Shown: positions 7,392 through 17,604, numbered from the stretch's first letter. The stretch is 35,450 nt of DNA from an uncultured Clostridia bacterium (GCA_944354085.1 CALVPW010000086.1:1-35450), one strand, 5' to 3'. Notes: generated from the sequence alone by a model not told the origin. Translations and numbers: made by a program.

Positions 7392-8519
7392 TCAACGCGC
7401 GTCCGCTTCCTGTTTTTTGTAAAATTCGCGCACGTAATCTTTGACGTATCCGCCGAGGATGCTCTCGCGCAAGCCGCGCATGAGGCGGTGCAGATAGGCG
7501 ATGTTGTGCAGCGAGAGCAGCATGCCGCCCGCCATCTCGCCCACGTTGACGAGGTGACGCAGATACGCCTTGGTATAGTTGCGGCAGCAGTAACAGTCGC
7601 ATTCGGGATCGAGCGGCGTAAAGTCCTCCTTGTACTTCCCGTTGCGGACGACGACTTTGCCGCGGGAGGTGAGCGCCGTACCGTTGCGCGCCACGCGGGT
7701 GGCGAGCACGCAGTCGAACATATCGACGCCGCGCAGCACTCCCTCCACCAGACAGTCGGGCGAACCGACGCCCATCAGATAGCGGGGAACGTCTTCGGGC
7801 AGGGCGGGACGGATGGCTTCGAGCATCTCGTACATGAGCGGCTTGGGTTCGCCCACCGAAAGACCGCCGATGGCGATGCCGTGTTTGACGTAAGGCAGGC
7901 AGCGGCGCACGCTTTCGAGACGCAGATCGCGGTAAAAATTCCCCTGAACGATGGGGAACAGCGCCTGTTCGGGCGCGGGATGCGCGGCGGCGCAGCGTTC
8001 CAGCCAACGGCCCGTGCGCTCCATCGCCGCCTTTGCCTGTTCGTACGTATAGCCGTACTCGGAGCACTCGTCGAACGCCATGACGATATCCGAGCCGAGA
8101 TTGTGCTGGATGCGCATGGCAAGTTCGGGCGTGAAGGTGTGATAGCTCCCGTCCACGTGGGAGGAGAACGTGACGCCGCTGTCGGTGATCTTGTTCAGCG
8201 AGGCGAGCGAAAAGACCTGGAACCCGCCGCTGTCGGTGAGGATGGGACGGTCCCAGTTCATGAACTTGTGCAGCCCGCCCGCGCGGCGGATGAGCTCGTC
8301 GCCGGGGCGCATGTACAGGTGATACGTGTTGGACAGAACGATCTGCGAGCCGATCTCTTTGAGGTCTTTGGGAAGCACCCCCTTGACCGTCGCCTGCGTG
8401 CCGACAGGCATGTATACGGGCGTTAAAATATCCCCGTGCGGCGTGTGGAACACGCCCGCCCGCGCACCCGTTTCGGGGTCGACTTTTTGAAGTTCAAAAG
8501 AAAAATATTCGTTGTTCAT
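7392..8519 (-). CDS. tgt: tRNA-guanine transglycosylase (queuine tRNA-ribosyltransferase)
   Basis: Exchanges guanine-34 of GUN-anticodon tRNAs for the queuosine precursor preQ1. The 375-residue protein is full length. It shows VGTQATVKGVLP near the N-terminus, DSGGFQVFSL with the base-pocket Asp (about residue 96), QGNFYRDLR, GIAIGGLSVGE, GVDMFDCVLATRVARNG with the nucleophilic Asp, and the zinc site CDCYCC with a following His. It sits downstream of queA, the next enzyme of the pathway, as in many bacteria. Unusually, the start has no Shine-Dalgarno sequence (TTTTTCATCCT precedes the ATG), and a duplicated 56-bp repeat lies directly upstream. A possible promoter (TTGCTT, 16 bases, TATCTT, 8556-8529) would give a leader of about three bases. 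Confidence 0.96.
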   Translation of the reverse strand: MNNEYFSFELQKVDPETGARAGVFHTPHGDILTPVYMPVGTQATVKGVLPKDLKEIGSQIVLSNTYHLYMRPGDELIRRAGGLHKFMNWDRPILTDSGGFQVFSLASLNKITDSGVTFSSHVDGSYHTFTPELAMRIQHNLGSDIVMAFDECSEYGYTYEQAKAAMERTGRWLERCAAAHPAPEQALFPIVQGNFYRDLRLESVRRCLPYVKHGIAIGGLSVGEPKPLMYEMLEAIRPALPEDVPRYLMGVGSPDCLVEGVLRGVDMFDCVLATRVARNGTALTSRGKVVVRNGKYKEDFTPLDPECDCYCCRNYTKAYLRHLVNVGEMAGGMLLSLHNIAYLHRLMRGLRESILGGYVKDYVREFYKKQEADAR

Positions 8520-8536
8520 AGGATGAAAAAGATACG

Positions 8537-8715
8537 GACGTCAATGACCGAAGCAAACCCGCAAGCGCGGCAAAGAGATGCGACGCTTATACTGCAAAAT
8601 GAGGATCGGAGAAGCGAGCAGGTCGAGGAGCGAGCGGAAGCCGCGAGGGAGTTTACTCAGACGTAAATGACCGAAGCGGACCCGCAAACGCGACAAAGAG
8701 ATGCGACGCTTATAC
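8537..8715. repeat. Duplicated 56-bp intergenic repeat between queA and tgt
   Basis: Two direct copies (8537-8592 and 8660-8715) differ at about five of 56 positions and are 123 bases apart. Both contain AATGACCGAAGC and CAAAGAGATGCGACGCTTATAC. The second copy includes the stop and last codon of queA. The spacer is purine-rich. The layout resembles dispersed intergenic repeats of clostridial genomes, but only these two copies are seen here. Confidence 0.8.
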
Positions 8716-9732
8716 GATCATCATCGCGTCGCCGAAGGAGAAGAACCGATACCCCTCCCCCACCGCCGTCTCGTACACGTGCAGCATCTCCTCGCGGGAG
8801 CAGAGCGCGGAAACGAGCATCAGGAGCGTGCTCTCGGGCAGATGGAAATTGGTGATGAGCGCGTCCACGCACTTAAAACGGTACGGGGGATAGATAAAGA
8901 TCTCGGTATTGCCTTTGCAGGGGCGCAGAAAGCCGTGTTCGTCGGCGACCGTCTCGACCGTGCGGACGGAAGTGGTGCCCACGCAGACGACGCGCCGCCC
9001 CTCCCGTTTGGCGCGGTTGACGATCGCCGCCGCCTCCTCGCTCACCTCGTAATACTCGGAATGCATTTTGTGGTCGAGGACGTTCTCCTCCTTGACGGGA
9101 CGAAAGGTCCCCAGCCCCACGTGCAGCAGCACTTCGGCGATCTCCACCCCCATCGCGCGGATGCGCTCCAACAGCGCGGGCGTAAAATGCAGCCCCGCCG
9201 TGGGCGCCGCCGCCGAGCCGTTCTCGCGGGCGTACACCGTTTGATAACGCTCGGGATCGGAGAGCTTTTCGTGGATATAGGGCGGGAGCGGCATCGTGCC
9301 CGCGCGGGACAATACGTCCTCGAACGCGCCCTCGTAAAAAAAGCGGACGTGACGCTCGCCCGAATCGGTGATGCCCGTGACTTGCAGCGAGAGCTCTTCG
9401 TTGACGGTGAGCTTTGTCCCGATACGGCATTTTTTGCCGGGGCGCACGAGCACCTCCCAATCGTTGAGGTCGAGGCGTTTTAATAGCAGCACTTCGACCG
9501 CGCCGCCGTGCTCGGTATGCGCGTACAGCCGCGCGGGCAGCACCCGCGTGCGATTGACGACGAGCACGTCGCCCTGTTTGAGATAGTCCGTGATGTCGCG
9601 GAAAATGCGGTGTTCGATCGTCTTCGTATCCCTGTGATACACCAACAGCCGCGAACTGTCGCGCGGGTCGGCGGGCGTCTGCGCAATGAGCGCTTCGGGA
9701 AGATCGTACCAAAAGTCAGATTTTTTCAGCAT
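8710..9732 (-). CDS. queA: S-adenosylmethionine:tRNA ribosyltransferase-isomerase
   Basis: Transfers and isomerises the ribosyl group of SAM onto preQ1-modified tRNA to give epoxyqueuosine. The 340-residue protein shows the family landmarks: SDFWYDLPEALIAQTP at the start, DVLVVNRTRVLPARL, GGAVEVLLL, AAPTAGLHFTPALLERI, VGLGTFRPVKEE, HSEYYEVSEE, CVGTTSVRTVE and LITNFHLPESTLLMLVSA. I choose the ATG at 9732, preceded by GAAGGCGG, rather than 9756; the latter overlaps ruvB and adds eight atypical residues. It follows ruvB by 13 bases and is probably cotranscribed with ruvCAB. Its last codon and stop lie inside a repeat copy. Confidence 0.96.
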   Translation of the reverse strand: MLKKSDFWYDLPEALIAQTPADPRDSSRLLVYHRDTKTIEHRIFRDITDYLKQGDVLVVNRTRVLPARLYAHTEHGGAVEVLLLKRLDLNDWEVLVRPGKKCRIGTKLTVNEELSLQVTGITDSGERHVRFFYEGAFEDVLSRAGTMPLPPYIHEKLSDPERYQTVYARENGSAAAPTAGLHFTPALLERIRAMGVEIAEVLLHVGLGTFRPVKEENVLDHKMHSEYYEVSEEAAAIVNRAKREGRRVVCVGTTSVRTVETVADEHGFLRPCKGNTEIFIYPPYRFKCVDALITNFHLPESTLLMLVSALCSREEMLHVYETAVGEGYRFFSFGDAMMIV

Positions 9733-9745
9733 ACCATGTCCGCCT

Positions 9746-10786
9746 TCAATCGTCAAAAACAGAGAGCTGCGCCCTGTTCGACGCAGGCATTTTTACGCCC
9801 ATGTGTTCGTAACCGCCTTTGAGGCATACCCTGCCCCGCGGCGTGCGGGCGATAAACCCGAGCTGCATGAGATAGGGCTCGTACACGTCCTCGATGGTGT
9901 TCACGTCCTCGTTGATGGTCGCGGCGATGGTATCCAGCCCCGCAGGGCCGCCGTTGAACTTATGGATGAGCGCGCGCAGCAGGTTGCGGTCGGTCTCGTC
10001 CAGCCCCAGCTCGTCGATCTCCATTTTGGCGAGCGCGCGGCGGGCGTCCTCCTTTGTCACGGCGCGGCTCCCCGAAACGGCGGCGAAATCGCGCACGCGC
10101 TTTAAGAGGCGGTTGGCGATACGCGGCGTCCCGCGGGAACGGCGAGCGATCTCATGCGCGCCCTCTTCCTCGACGGCGATGCCCAGCGTCCGCGCCGAAC
10201 GGCTGACGATGCGTTTGAGCTCCTCGGGCGTGTACATATCGAGACGGCACATGATCCCGAAGCGGTCGCGCAGCGGCGAAGAGAGCATCCCCGCGCGCGT
10301 CGTCGCCCCGATGAGCGTGAATTTTTTCAAGGAAAAACGGATATTGCGCGCCGAAGGGCCCTTCCCCACGATGATATCGAGCGCGTAATCTTCCATGGCG
10401 GAGTACAAGATCTCCTCCACGGCATGGTTGAGGCGGTGGATCTCGTCGATGAAGAGCACGTCCCCCTCGTTGAGGTTGGTGAGGATGGCGGCAAGGTCGC
10501 CCGCACGTTCGATGGCGGGCCCGCTCGTGAGCTTGATCTGCGTGCCCATCGTATTGGCGATGATGTGCGCGAGCGTCGTTTTGCCGAGCCCGGGAGGCCC
10601 GTACAGCAGCACGTGGTCGAGCGCCTCGCCGCGCGCCTTCGCCGCCTGCATATAGACGGACAAGTTTTCCTTGACCTTATCCTGCCCGACGTACTCTTCC
10701 AGCGTTTTGGGGCGAAGGACGTTCTCTTCCGCGTCGTACTCCCCTTTGCTGCTCGAAAGCAGCCTCTCCTCTCCGAATGCGTCCAT
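9746..10786 (-). CDS. ruvB: Holliday junction branch migration helicase RuvB
   Basis: AAA+ motor that drives branch migration of Holliday junctions together with RuvA. The 346-residue protein has the usual layout: RPKTLEEYVGQDKVKENL, Walker A GPPGLGKTTLAH, Walker B DVLFIDEIHRL, sensor 1 IGATTRAGMLSSPLRDRFG, arginine finger region SRGTPRIANRLLKRVRDFA, and a C-terminal winged helix with YEPYLMQLGFIARTPRGR. It starts three bases after ruvA and is followed closely by queA. Confidence 0.98.
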   Translation of the reverse strand: MDAFGEERLLSSSKGEYDAEENVLRPKTLEEYVGQDKVKENLSVYMQAAKARGEALDHVLLYGPPGLGKTTLAHIIANTMGTQIKLTSGPAIERAGDLAAILTNLNEGDVLFIDEIHRLNHAVEEILYSAMEDYALDIIVGKGPSARNIRFSLKKFTLIGATTRAGMLSSPLRDRFGIMCRLDMYTPEELKRIVSRSARTLGIAVEEEGAHEIARRSRGTPRIANRLLKRVRDFAAVSGSRAVTKEDARRALAKMEIDELGLDETDRNLLRALIHKFNGGPAGLDTIAATINEDVNTIEDVYEPYLMQLGFIARTPRGRVCLKGGYEHMGVKMPASNRAQLSVFDD

Positions 10787-10789
10787 GCG

Positions 10790-11395
10790 TCACATCCCCC
10801 TCAGCGCCATGCCGATGATCTCTTCGATGCTCTTTGCGCCCGCCGCTTTGGCGCGCTCGACGGCGCGCGCGCTCTCCTGCTTGTTGAAGCCGAGGTTCAT
10901 GAGCGCGGCGACCGCGTCGTCGTCCTCCTGCGTTTTTGTGAGGACGGGTGCGGACATGCCCCCCTCGGAAGTGCCGATGATCTCGTCGGCGGAGATCTTG
11001 CCGTGCAATTCCAAAATGATGCGCTCCGCCGTCTTTTTGCCCAGCCCCTTGACGGCGGTCAGACGCTTGACGTCCGCCGTGTAGATCGCCTCCGTGAGGT
11101 CGGCGGGGCGCATGGACGAGAGCGCCGCGATCGCCATCTTCGCGCCCACGCCCTGTACGGACGTCAGGCGGAGGAAGAGCTCCTTTTCTTTGAGATCGGC
11201 AAATCCGAACAGCGCGACGCCCTGTTCGCTGACTTGCAGATAGGTGTACACCTCCCCTTCCTCCCCGGGGCGCACGCCCGAAAGCGCGGAAAACGCCGCG
11301 CCCGAGCAGACGACCTCGTACCCGACGCCGTTCACGTCAAGGATCACGTATTCGGGCTGAAGCGACAGCACCCTGCCGCGTAAATATCCGATCAT
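10790..11395 (-). CDS. ruvA: Holliday junction branch migration protein RuvA
   Basis: DNA-binding partner of RuvB that holds the four-way junction. The 201-residue protein has the N-terminal OB fold (MIGYLRGRV to about residue 63), two helix-hairpin-helix motifs (LTSVQGVGAKMAIAAL and LTAVKGLGKKTAERII) and a C-terminal UBA-like RuvB-contact domain (AVAALMNLGFNKQESARAV). The start is the ATG at 11395 with GGAGG six bases upstream; the frame could open at a TTG at 11410 but that lies before the ribosome site. It lies 49 bases after ruvC. Confidence 0.97.
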   Translation of the reverse strand: MIGYLRGRVLSLQPEYVILDVNGVGYEVVCSGAAFSALSGVRPGEEGEVYTYLQVSEQGVALFGFADLKEKELFLRLTSVQGVGAKMAIAALSSMRPADLTEAIYTADVKRLTAVKGLGKKTAERIILELHGKISADEIIGTSEGGMSAPVLTKTQEDDDAVAALMNLGFNKQESARAVERAKAAGAKSIEEIIGMALRGM

Positions 11396-11444
11396 GGAGA
11401 CCTCCGTCAAAATTCATTTTCGCGGGACGCGCAAGCCGCCCCGC

Positions 11445-11942
11445 TCACCTTACGCCGAAGAGCACGCCGAACCGACTGGTGAACGCATGGCAGAGCGCCA
11501 CGCCGAGCGCATCGGCGGCGTCGTCGGGACGGGGCGGTTTGGGAAGGCGGAGATGCGCCGCGACGACGCGCTGCATCTGCCCCTTGTCCGCGCCGCCGTA
11601 CCCCGTGAGCGCCTGCTTGATCTGATTGGGCGTATATTCGAAGATGCGACCGCACCGCTTGTTGCAGGTGAGCAGCATCACGCCGCGCGCCTGCGCCACG
11701 GCGATACCCGTCGTCACGTTTTTGCTGAAAAACAGCTCTTCCATCGCCGCTTCTTCGGGACGGAATTTATCGAACAGGGCGTTGACGCCCTCTTCGAGGA
11801 TGCACAGCCGCACGGCAAGATTTTCGCTCGGCGGCGTTTTGACGACCCCGTAATCGACGGCGGTACAGTTGCCGCGGGCGTCCTTATCGATCACGCCGTA
11901 GCCCATCGTACCGATGCCGGGATCGAGTCCGAGAATGATCAT
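11445..11942 (-). CDS. ruvC: Crossover junction endodeoxyribonuclease RuvC
   Basis: Resolves Holliday junctions by paired nicks. The acidic catalytic residues of the RNase H-like fold are visible: LGLDPGIGTMGYG (first Asp), MEELFFSKN (Glu), and the C-terminal DDAADALGVALCH. The 165-residue length is normal. Two in-frame ATGs lie six bases apart (11948 and 11942). No Shine-Dalgarno sequence precedes either. The -10 box TAAAAT abuts the first ATG, which places the transcription start on the second, so I choose 11942 and infer a leaderless message. Annotation pipelines may use 11948. It heads the ruvC-ruvA-ruvB-queA operon and diverges from argH. Confidence 0.95.
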   Translation of the reverse strand: MIILGLDPGIGTMGYGVIDKDARGNCTAVDYGVVKTPPSENLAVRLCILEEGVNALFDKFRPEEAAMEELFFSKNVTTGIAVAQARGVMLLTCNKRCGRIFEYTPNQIKQALTGYGGADKGQMQRVVAAHLRLPKPPRPDDAADALGVALCHAFTSRFGVLFGVR

Positions 11943-11948
11943 ACGCAT

Positions 11949-11978
11949 ATTTTACCGCAAAAGGCGGCGCTCTGTCAA
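11949..11978 (-). promoter_or_regulatory. ruvCAB promoter, leaderless layout
   Basis: Minus strand TTGACA (11978-11973), 18-base spacer, TAAAAT (11954-11949). The hexamer touches the upstream ATG; seven bases further on is the A of the second ATG at 11942. Confidence 0.75.
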
Positions 11979-12017
11979 TAAAAAACGCCCCGCCGCCCGC
12001 GCGCCGCAAAAAAACGG

Positions 12018-12046
12018 TTGCATTGCGCGGAAAAATCATGTATACT
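12018..12046 (+). promoter_or_regulatory. argH promoter
   Basis: TTGCAT (12018-12023), 17-base spacer, TATACT (12041-12046). The message would carry a leader of about 88 bases (12053-12140) rich in G and C with potential pairing; I recognise no known riboswitch or ARG box in it. Confidence 0.7.
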
Positions 12047-12140
12047 GTAAAACACCGTTCACGGCGCCCGCGGGCGCGGCGGGGCATCCCCGCACGCCGC
12101 TTTGTAAGCGGTCCGTGGAATTTCGGTCCGGAGGTATTGT

Positions 12141-13520
<1,380 letters not shown>

Positions 13521-13529
13521 CGGTCTCGG

Positions 13530-13561
13530 CGGGCGGAGCGATATGCTCCGCCCGTTTTTTT
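13530..13561 (+). terminator. Intrinsic terminator after argH
   Basis: Ten-base stem (13530-13539 with 13545-13554), five-base loop GATAT, then a run of seven T. Confidence 0.9.
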
Positions 13562-13643
13562 GTTATATTTATACATTTATGCCGCCGTTATGCGTGCTTT
13601 TTTGCATATTTTTGATCAAATTTTCAAAACATTCCGCAAGCGC

Positions 13644-13672
13644 TTGACACGCGCGCGTATTTATAATAAAAT
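13644..13672 (+). promoter_or_regulatory. ilvBND promoter
   Basis: TTGACA (13644-13649), 17-base spacer, TAAAAT (13667-13672). The leader before ilvB is only about 32 bases, too short for a T-box or peptide attenuator, unlike the leuA leader. Confidence 0.8.
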
Positions 13673-13710
13673 AGAAAGAACATACGATATTCACCCAAGG
13701 GGGAACGCTT

Positions 13711-15366
13711 ATGAAAAAGATCGGAGCGGAAATTCTCATCGAATGCCTCAAAGAGCAGGGCGTGACCACCGTATTCGGATACCCGGGCGGCACGGTCCTC
13801 GACATTTACGACGCACTCTACCGCGACGGCACCATCGAACACGTGATCACCTCGCACGAGCAGGGCGCGGCGCACGCCGCCGACGGCTGGGCGCGCGTCA
13901 CGGGCAAAACGGGCGTCGTGATCGCCACGAGCGGACCTGGCGCTACCAACCTCGTTACGGGCATCGCCACCGCCTATATGGACTCCGTTCCCATGGTCGC
14001 CATCACGGGCAACGTGGGCGCCAGCCTGTTGGGACGGGATTCCTTCCAGGAAGTGGATATCTTCGGCATCACCCTGCCCATCACCAAACATAACTATATC
14101 GTGAAAGACGCGAGCGAACTTGCGGGCGTCGTCCGCGAGGCGTTCCGCATCGCCAATTCGGGAAGACGCGGTCCCGTGCTCATCGATATTTTGAAGAACG
14201 TCCAGAGCATGGAAGCCGAATACGAGCCGCAAAAGCCTGTTGCGGTGCATCCAAAGAGCGTGCCCGCGCTCGCCCTCGAAGGGGCGGCGAAAGCGCTCGG
14301 CGCCGCGCTAAGGCCCGTCATCATGGTGGGCGGCGGCGCGATCGCCGCAGACGCCTCCAAAGAGGTCGTCGCCCTTGCCGAAAAGCTGGACGCGCCCGTC
14401 GTCTCCACGCTGATGGGGCTGGGGGCGTTCCCCGCGTCCCATCCCCTGTTCATGGGGATGATCGGCATGCACGGCACCGCGACGGCGGCGAAACTGTGCA
14501 TGGAGAGCGACTGCATCGTCGCGCTCGGCGCGCGTTTTTCCGACCGCGTCGCCCTCAACCGCGACAAATTCGCGCAAGGCAAGACCGTCATCCATATCGA
14601 TATCGACGAAGCGGAGATCGATAAGAACGTCGCCGCGACCTATCCCGTGCTCGGCGACGTGAAAGAGGCGCTCGTCACCCTCGTTCCCATGCTCAAAGCC
14701 GTGCGCCGCCCGTTTGCCGAAGAGGCAAAGGCGCTCCGCGCGCAGGAAAAAGCCAACGCCGACGCGCCGGAACTCGGGCACCGCGTGCTCATCGAAGCGG
14801 CGAAGCTCGCGCCCAAAGACGTGATCGTCGCCACCGACGTCGGGCAGCATCAGATGTGGACGGCGCAGTACTTCCCCATCGAAAAGCCCAGAACGCTCTG
14901 CACGAGCGGCGGGCTCGGCACGATGGGCTACGGGTTGGGCGCAGCCATCGGCGCGGCGAAAGCGACGGGCAGGCACGTCATCCTCGTGACGGGCGACGGG
15001 TGCTTCAACATGAATCTCAACGAGCTCTCCACCGCCGTGACGGAAGAGCTGCCCATCACCATCCTCCTCATGAACAACCGCGCGCTCGGCATGGTGCGCC
15101 AATGGCAGAAGCTCTTTTACGGCAACCGCTTCTCGCAGACGAACATCCGCAAGCGGACGGATTATGTAAAATTTGCCGAGAGCTTCGGCGCGATGGGGCT
15201 CGTCATCGAAAAGGACGAGGACATCGTCCCCGCCCTGACCACGGCGTTCGCAACAAAGACGCCCGTGCTCGTCGACTGCCGCATCTCCAACGACGAAAAC
15301 GTGCTGCCCATGATACGCCCGGGCGCCACGTACGATACCATCATCACGAAATGGGAGGAGAAATAA
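13711..15366 (+). CDS. ilvB: Acetolactate synthase large (catalytic) subunit
   Basis: ThDP- and FAD-dependent enzyme that condenses two pyruvates (or pyruvate and 2-oxobutyrate), the committed step to valine, leucine and isoleucine. The 551-residue protein has the PYR domain with FGYPGGTVLDIYDAL and the catalytic Glu in SHEQGAAHAADGWAR (about residue 50), a central FAD-type domain (about 190-330), and the PP domain with the ThDP motif VTGDGCFNMNLNELSTA through MNNRALG. GMVRQWQKLFY is the usual AHAS signature distinguishing it from other ThDP enzymes. AAGGGGGAACGCTT is the ribosome site. First gene of ilvB-ilvN-ilvD; ilvN begins one base after its stop. Confidence 0.97.
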   Translation: MKKIGAEILIECLKEQGVTTVFGYPGGTVLDIYDALYRDGTIEHVITSHEQGAAHAADGWARVTGKTGVVIATSGPGATNLVTGIATAYMDSVPMVAITGNVGASLLGRDSFQEVDIFGITLPITKHNYIVKDASELAGVVREAFRIANSGRRGPVLIDILKNVQSMEAEYEPQKPVAVHPKSVPALALEGAAKALGAALRPVIMVGGGAIAADASKEVVALAEKLDAPVVSTLMGLGAFPASHPLFMGMIGMHGTATAAKLCMESDCIVALGARFSDRVALNRDKFAQGKTVIHIDIDEAEIDKNVAATYPVLGDVKEALVTLVPMLKAVRRPFAEEAKALRAQEKANADAPELGHRVLIEAAKLAPKDVIVATDVGQHQMWTAQYFPIEKPRTLCTSGGLGTMGYGLGAAIGAAKATGRHVILVTGDGCFNMNLNELSTAVTEELPITILLMNNRALGMVRQWQKLFYGNRFSQTNIRKRTDYVKFAESFGAMGLVIEKDEDIVPALTTAFATKTPVLVDCRISNDENVLPMIRPGATYDTIITKWEEK

Positions 15367-15367
15367 G

Positions 15368-15883
15368 ATGAACCAGTATACCATCAGTGCCCTCGTCTCC
15401 AACAAGAGCGGCGTCCTGACGCGTGTGGCGGCGCTGTTCGCCCGCCGCGGCTATAACATCGAATCCCTCTCCGTGTGCAAAACGGAAAACGACGCGCTCT
15501 CCCGCATGACCATCGTCCTCAACGGCGACGATTATATTTTGGGACAGATGATGAAGCAGATGGATAAGCTCGTCGACGTGAAAAAGATCCAGCAGGTCGC
15601 GCCCGACGCCGTCTGCCGCGAGCTGCTGCTCGCCAAAGTCAGAACGGACGCGGCAACGCGCAGCCAGATCCTGGAGATCAGCCAGATCTTCCGCGCAAAG
15701 GTCGTGGACGTCTCGCCCGAGGCGACCATCCTCGAACTGACGGGCAAATCCTCCAAGCTCGACGGCTTTGTGACCATGCTCATGCCCTACGGCGTGATGG
15801 AGCTCGCCCGCACGGGCGTGACCGCCATCGGCAGAGGCAAGAGCTGCATCAAAGACGAGACCGATTACAAGGAAAAGATCTGA
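15368..15883 (+). CDS. ilvN: Acetolactate synthase small (regulatory) subunit
   Basis: Regulatory subunit that activates IlvB and confers feedback inhibition by branched-chain amino acids. The 171-residue protein has an N-terminal ACT domain (about 1-78: ISALVSNKSGVLTRVAALFA, RGYNIESLSV) and the C-terminal AHAS small-subunit domain (about 85-160: RELLLAKVRTD, ILELTGKSSKLDGF, GVMELARTGVTAIGRG). It starts one base after the ilvB stop and its ribosome site GGGAGGAG lies within the ilvB end, so the subunits are made together. Confidence 0.97.
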   Translation: MNQYTISALVSNKSGVLTRVAALFARRGYNIESLSVCKTENDALSRMTIVLNGDDYILGQMMKQMDKLVDVKKIQQVAPDAVCRELLLAKVRTDAATRSQILEISQIFRAKVVDVSPEATILELTGKSSKLDGFVTMLMPYGVMELARTGVTAIGRGKSCIKDETDYKEKI

Positions 15884-15915
15884 CGCCCCGCACCGCGGAC
15901 GAAAACGAGGTCATT

Positions 15916-17583
15916 ATGAACAACACTTTCACGAACGGAACGAACATGGCGTCGCAGCGCTCGCTGCTGCGGGCGCTCGGCTGGTCGGACAGCGAGATGC
16001 AAAAGCCCATCGTGGGCATCATCTGCGCCCAGAGCGACATCATCCCGGGGCACATGCATCTGAACGAGATCGCGCGCGCGGTCTCCGACGGCGTGCTCGC
16101 GGCGGGCGGCAAGCCCGTCATCGTGCCCTCGATCGGCGTTTGCGACGGCATCGCCATGGGGCACAAGGGGATGCGCTATTCCCTCCCCTCCCGCGAGATC
16201 ATCGCCGACAGCGCCGAAATTTTGGCAAACGCGCACGCCTTTGACGCGCTCGTCTTTGTGGGGAACTGCGATAAGATCATCCCCGGCATGCTGATGGGCG
16301 CCGTGCGCGTCAACCTGCCCGCGGCGTTCGTCTCGGGCGGGCCCATGCTCGCAGGCCACAAAGACGGGAAAAAGCTCTCCCTCTCCTCCATGTTCGAGGC
16401 GGTGGGCGCGTATACCGCGGGCAAGATCGACGAAGAAGAACTCACCCGCTTCGAATGCGCTGCCTGCCCTTCGTGCGGGTCGTGCTCGGGCATGTTCACG
16501 GCAAATTCCATGAACTGCCTGTTGGAGGCGCTCGGCATGGCGCTTCCCGGCAACGGCACCATCCCCGCCGTCCTCTCCGCGCGGCTCGTGCTCGCAAAGG
16601 AGACGGGCGCAGCGGTCATGAAACTGCTCGAAAACAACGTCCGCCCGCGCGACATCCTCACGCCTGCGGCGATCAAGAACGCGGAGCGCGTGGATATGGC
16701 GATCGGCGCCTCCTCCAACTCCGTTCTGCACCTTTTGGCGCTTGCGAGCGAGCTCGGCTTCTCCAAAGAGCAGCTCTCCATCGATACGATGAACGAGATC
16801 AGCATGCAGACGCCCAATCTGTGCCGCCTTGCTCCCGCGGGCGAGCGGTATATCGAAGAACTTGCCGATGCGGGCGGCATCTCCGCCGTCATCCGTACGC
16901 TCATCGACGCGGGGCTCTTTGACGGGTCGGCGCAGACGGTGGCGGGCGTTTCGCAGGATGCGCTCACCAAAAACGCGCGCGTCACGGACGATACGATCAT
17001 CCGTCCCGTCAGCGATCCCTATTCCCCTTACGGCGGGCTCGCCATCTTAAAGGGCAACCTCGCCAAAGAGGGCGCGGTCGTCAAAAAGAGCGCCGTCGAT
17101 CCGAAAATGTACCACCACACGGGTCCCGCGCGCGTGTTCGATTCGGAAGAGGACGCCATGCAGGCGATCTCCACGGGCAAGATCAAGGCGGGCGACGTCG
17201 TCGTCATCCGCTACGAAGGACCCAAAGGCGGTCCCGGCATGCGCGAGATGCTCTCCCCCACCTCGTCCATCGTGGGCGCGGGGCTGGGCGATACGGTGGC
17301 GCTCATCACGGACGGGCGCTTCTCGGGCGCGACGCGCGGCGCGGCGATCGGGCACGTCTGTCCCGAAGCTGCCGCAGGCGGCGTGATCGGCGTCGTCCGC
17401 GACGGCGACCTCATCGAGATCGACATCCAAAAGGGCACCATCGATCTGCGGGTCCCCGACGAGGAGATCGAAGCGCGCTTAAAGACGTTCGTCCCCCTCG
17501 AAAAACCCGTGGAGGGATATCTGAAACGCTACCGCGCGCTCGTGACTTCCGCCTCCGACGGCGCGGTCTTCAAAAAATTATAA
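15916..17583 (+). CDS. ilvD: Dihydroxy-acid dehydratase
   Basis: Fe-S dehydratase forming the 2-oxo acid precursors of valine and isoleucine from the dihydroxy acids. The 555-residue protein shows GNCDKIIPGMLMGA (cluster cysteine plus the Asp-Lys magnesium site), CPSCGSCSGMFTANSMN (second cluster region), ALPGNGT, the substrate-phase stretch KGNLAKEGAVVK, and the C-terminal SGATRGAAIGHVCPEAAAGG with the catalytic serine region. It begins 32 bases after ilvN. The usual partner enzyme between IlvBN and IlvD, ketol-acid reductoisomerase (ilvC), is not in the window. Confidence 0.97.
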   Translation: MNNTFTNGTNMASQRSLLRALGWSDSEMQKPIVGIICAQSDIIPGHMHLNEIARAVSDGVLAAGGKPVIVPSIGVCDGIAMGHKGMRYSLPSREIIADSAEILANAHAFDALVFVGNCDKIIPGMLMGAVRVNLPAAFVSGGPMLAGHKDGKKLSLSSMFEAVGAYTAGKIDEEELTRFECAACPSCGSCSGMFTANSMNCLLEALGMALPGNGTIPAVLSARLVLAKETGAAVMKLLENNVRPRDILTPAAIKNAERVDMAIGASSNSVLHLLALASELGFSKEQLSIDTMNEISMQTPNLCRLAPAGERYIEELADAGGISAVIRTLIDAGLFDGSAQTVAGVSQDALTKNARVTDDTIIRPVSDPYSPYGGLAILKGNLAKEGAVVKKSAVDPKMYHHTGPARVFDSEEDAMQAISTGKIKAGDVVVIRYEGPKGGPGMREMLSPTSSIVGAGLGDTVALITDGRFSGATRGAAIGHVCPEAAAGGVIGVVRDGDLIEIDIQKGTIDLRVPDEEIEARLKTFVPLEKPVEGYLKRYRALVTSASDGAVFKKL

Positions 17584-17604
17584 ATATAATGCAACTATAA
17601 AAGG

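Noticed and set aside
8436..8855. Two short plus-strand peptides both starting MTEA-PQ-RQRDATLI
   Set aside because: The shared peptide is just the 56-bp repeat translated in the same frame; one copy runs into queA on the other strand, and neither has a ribosome site.
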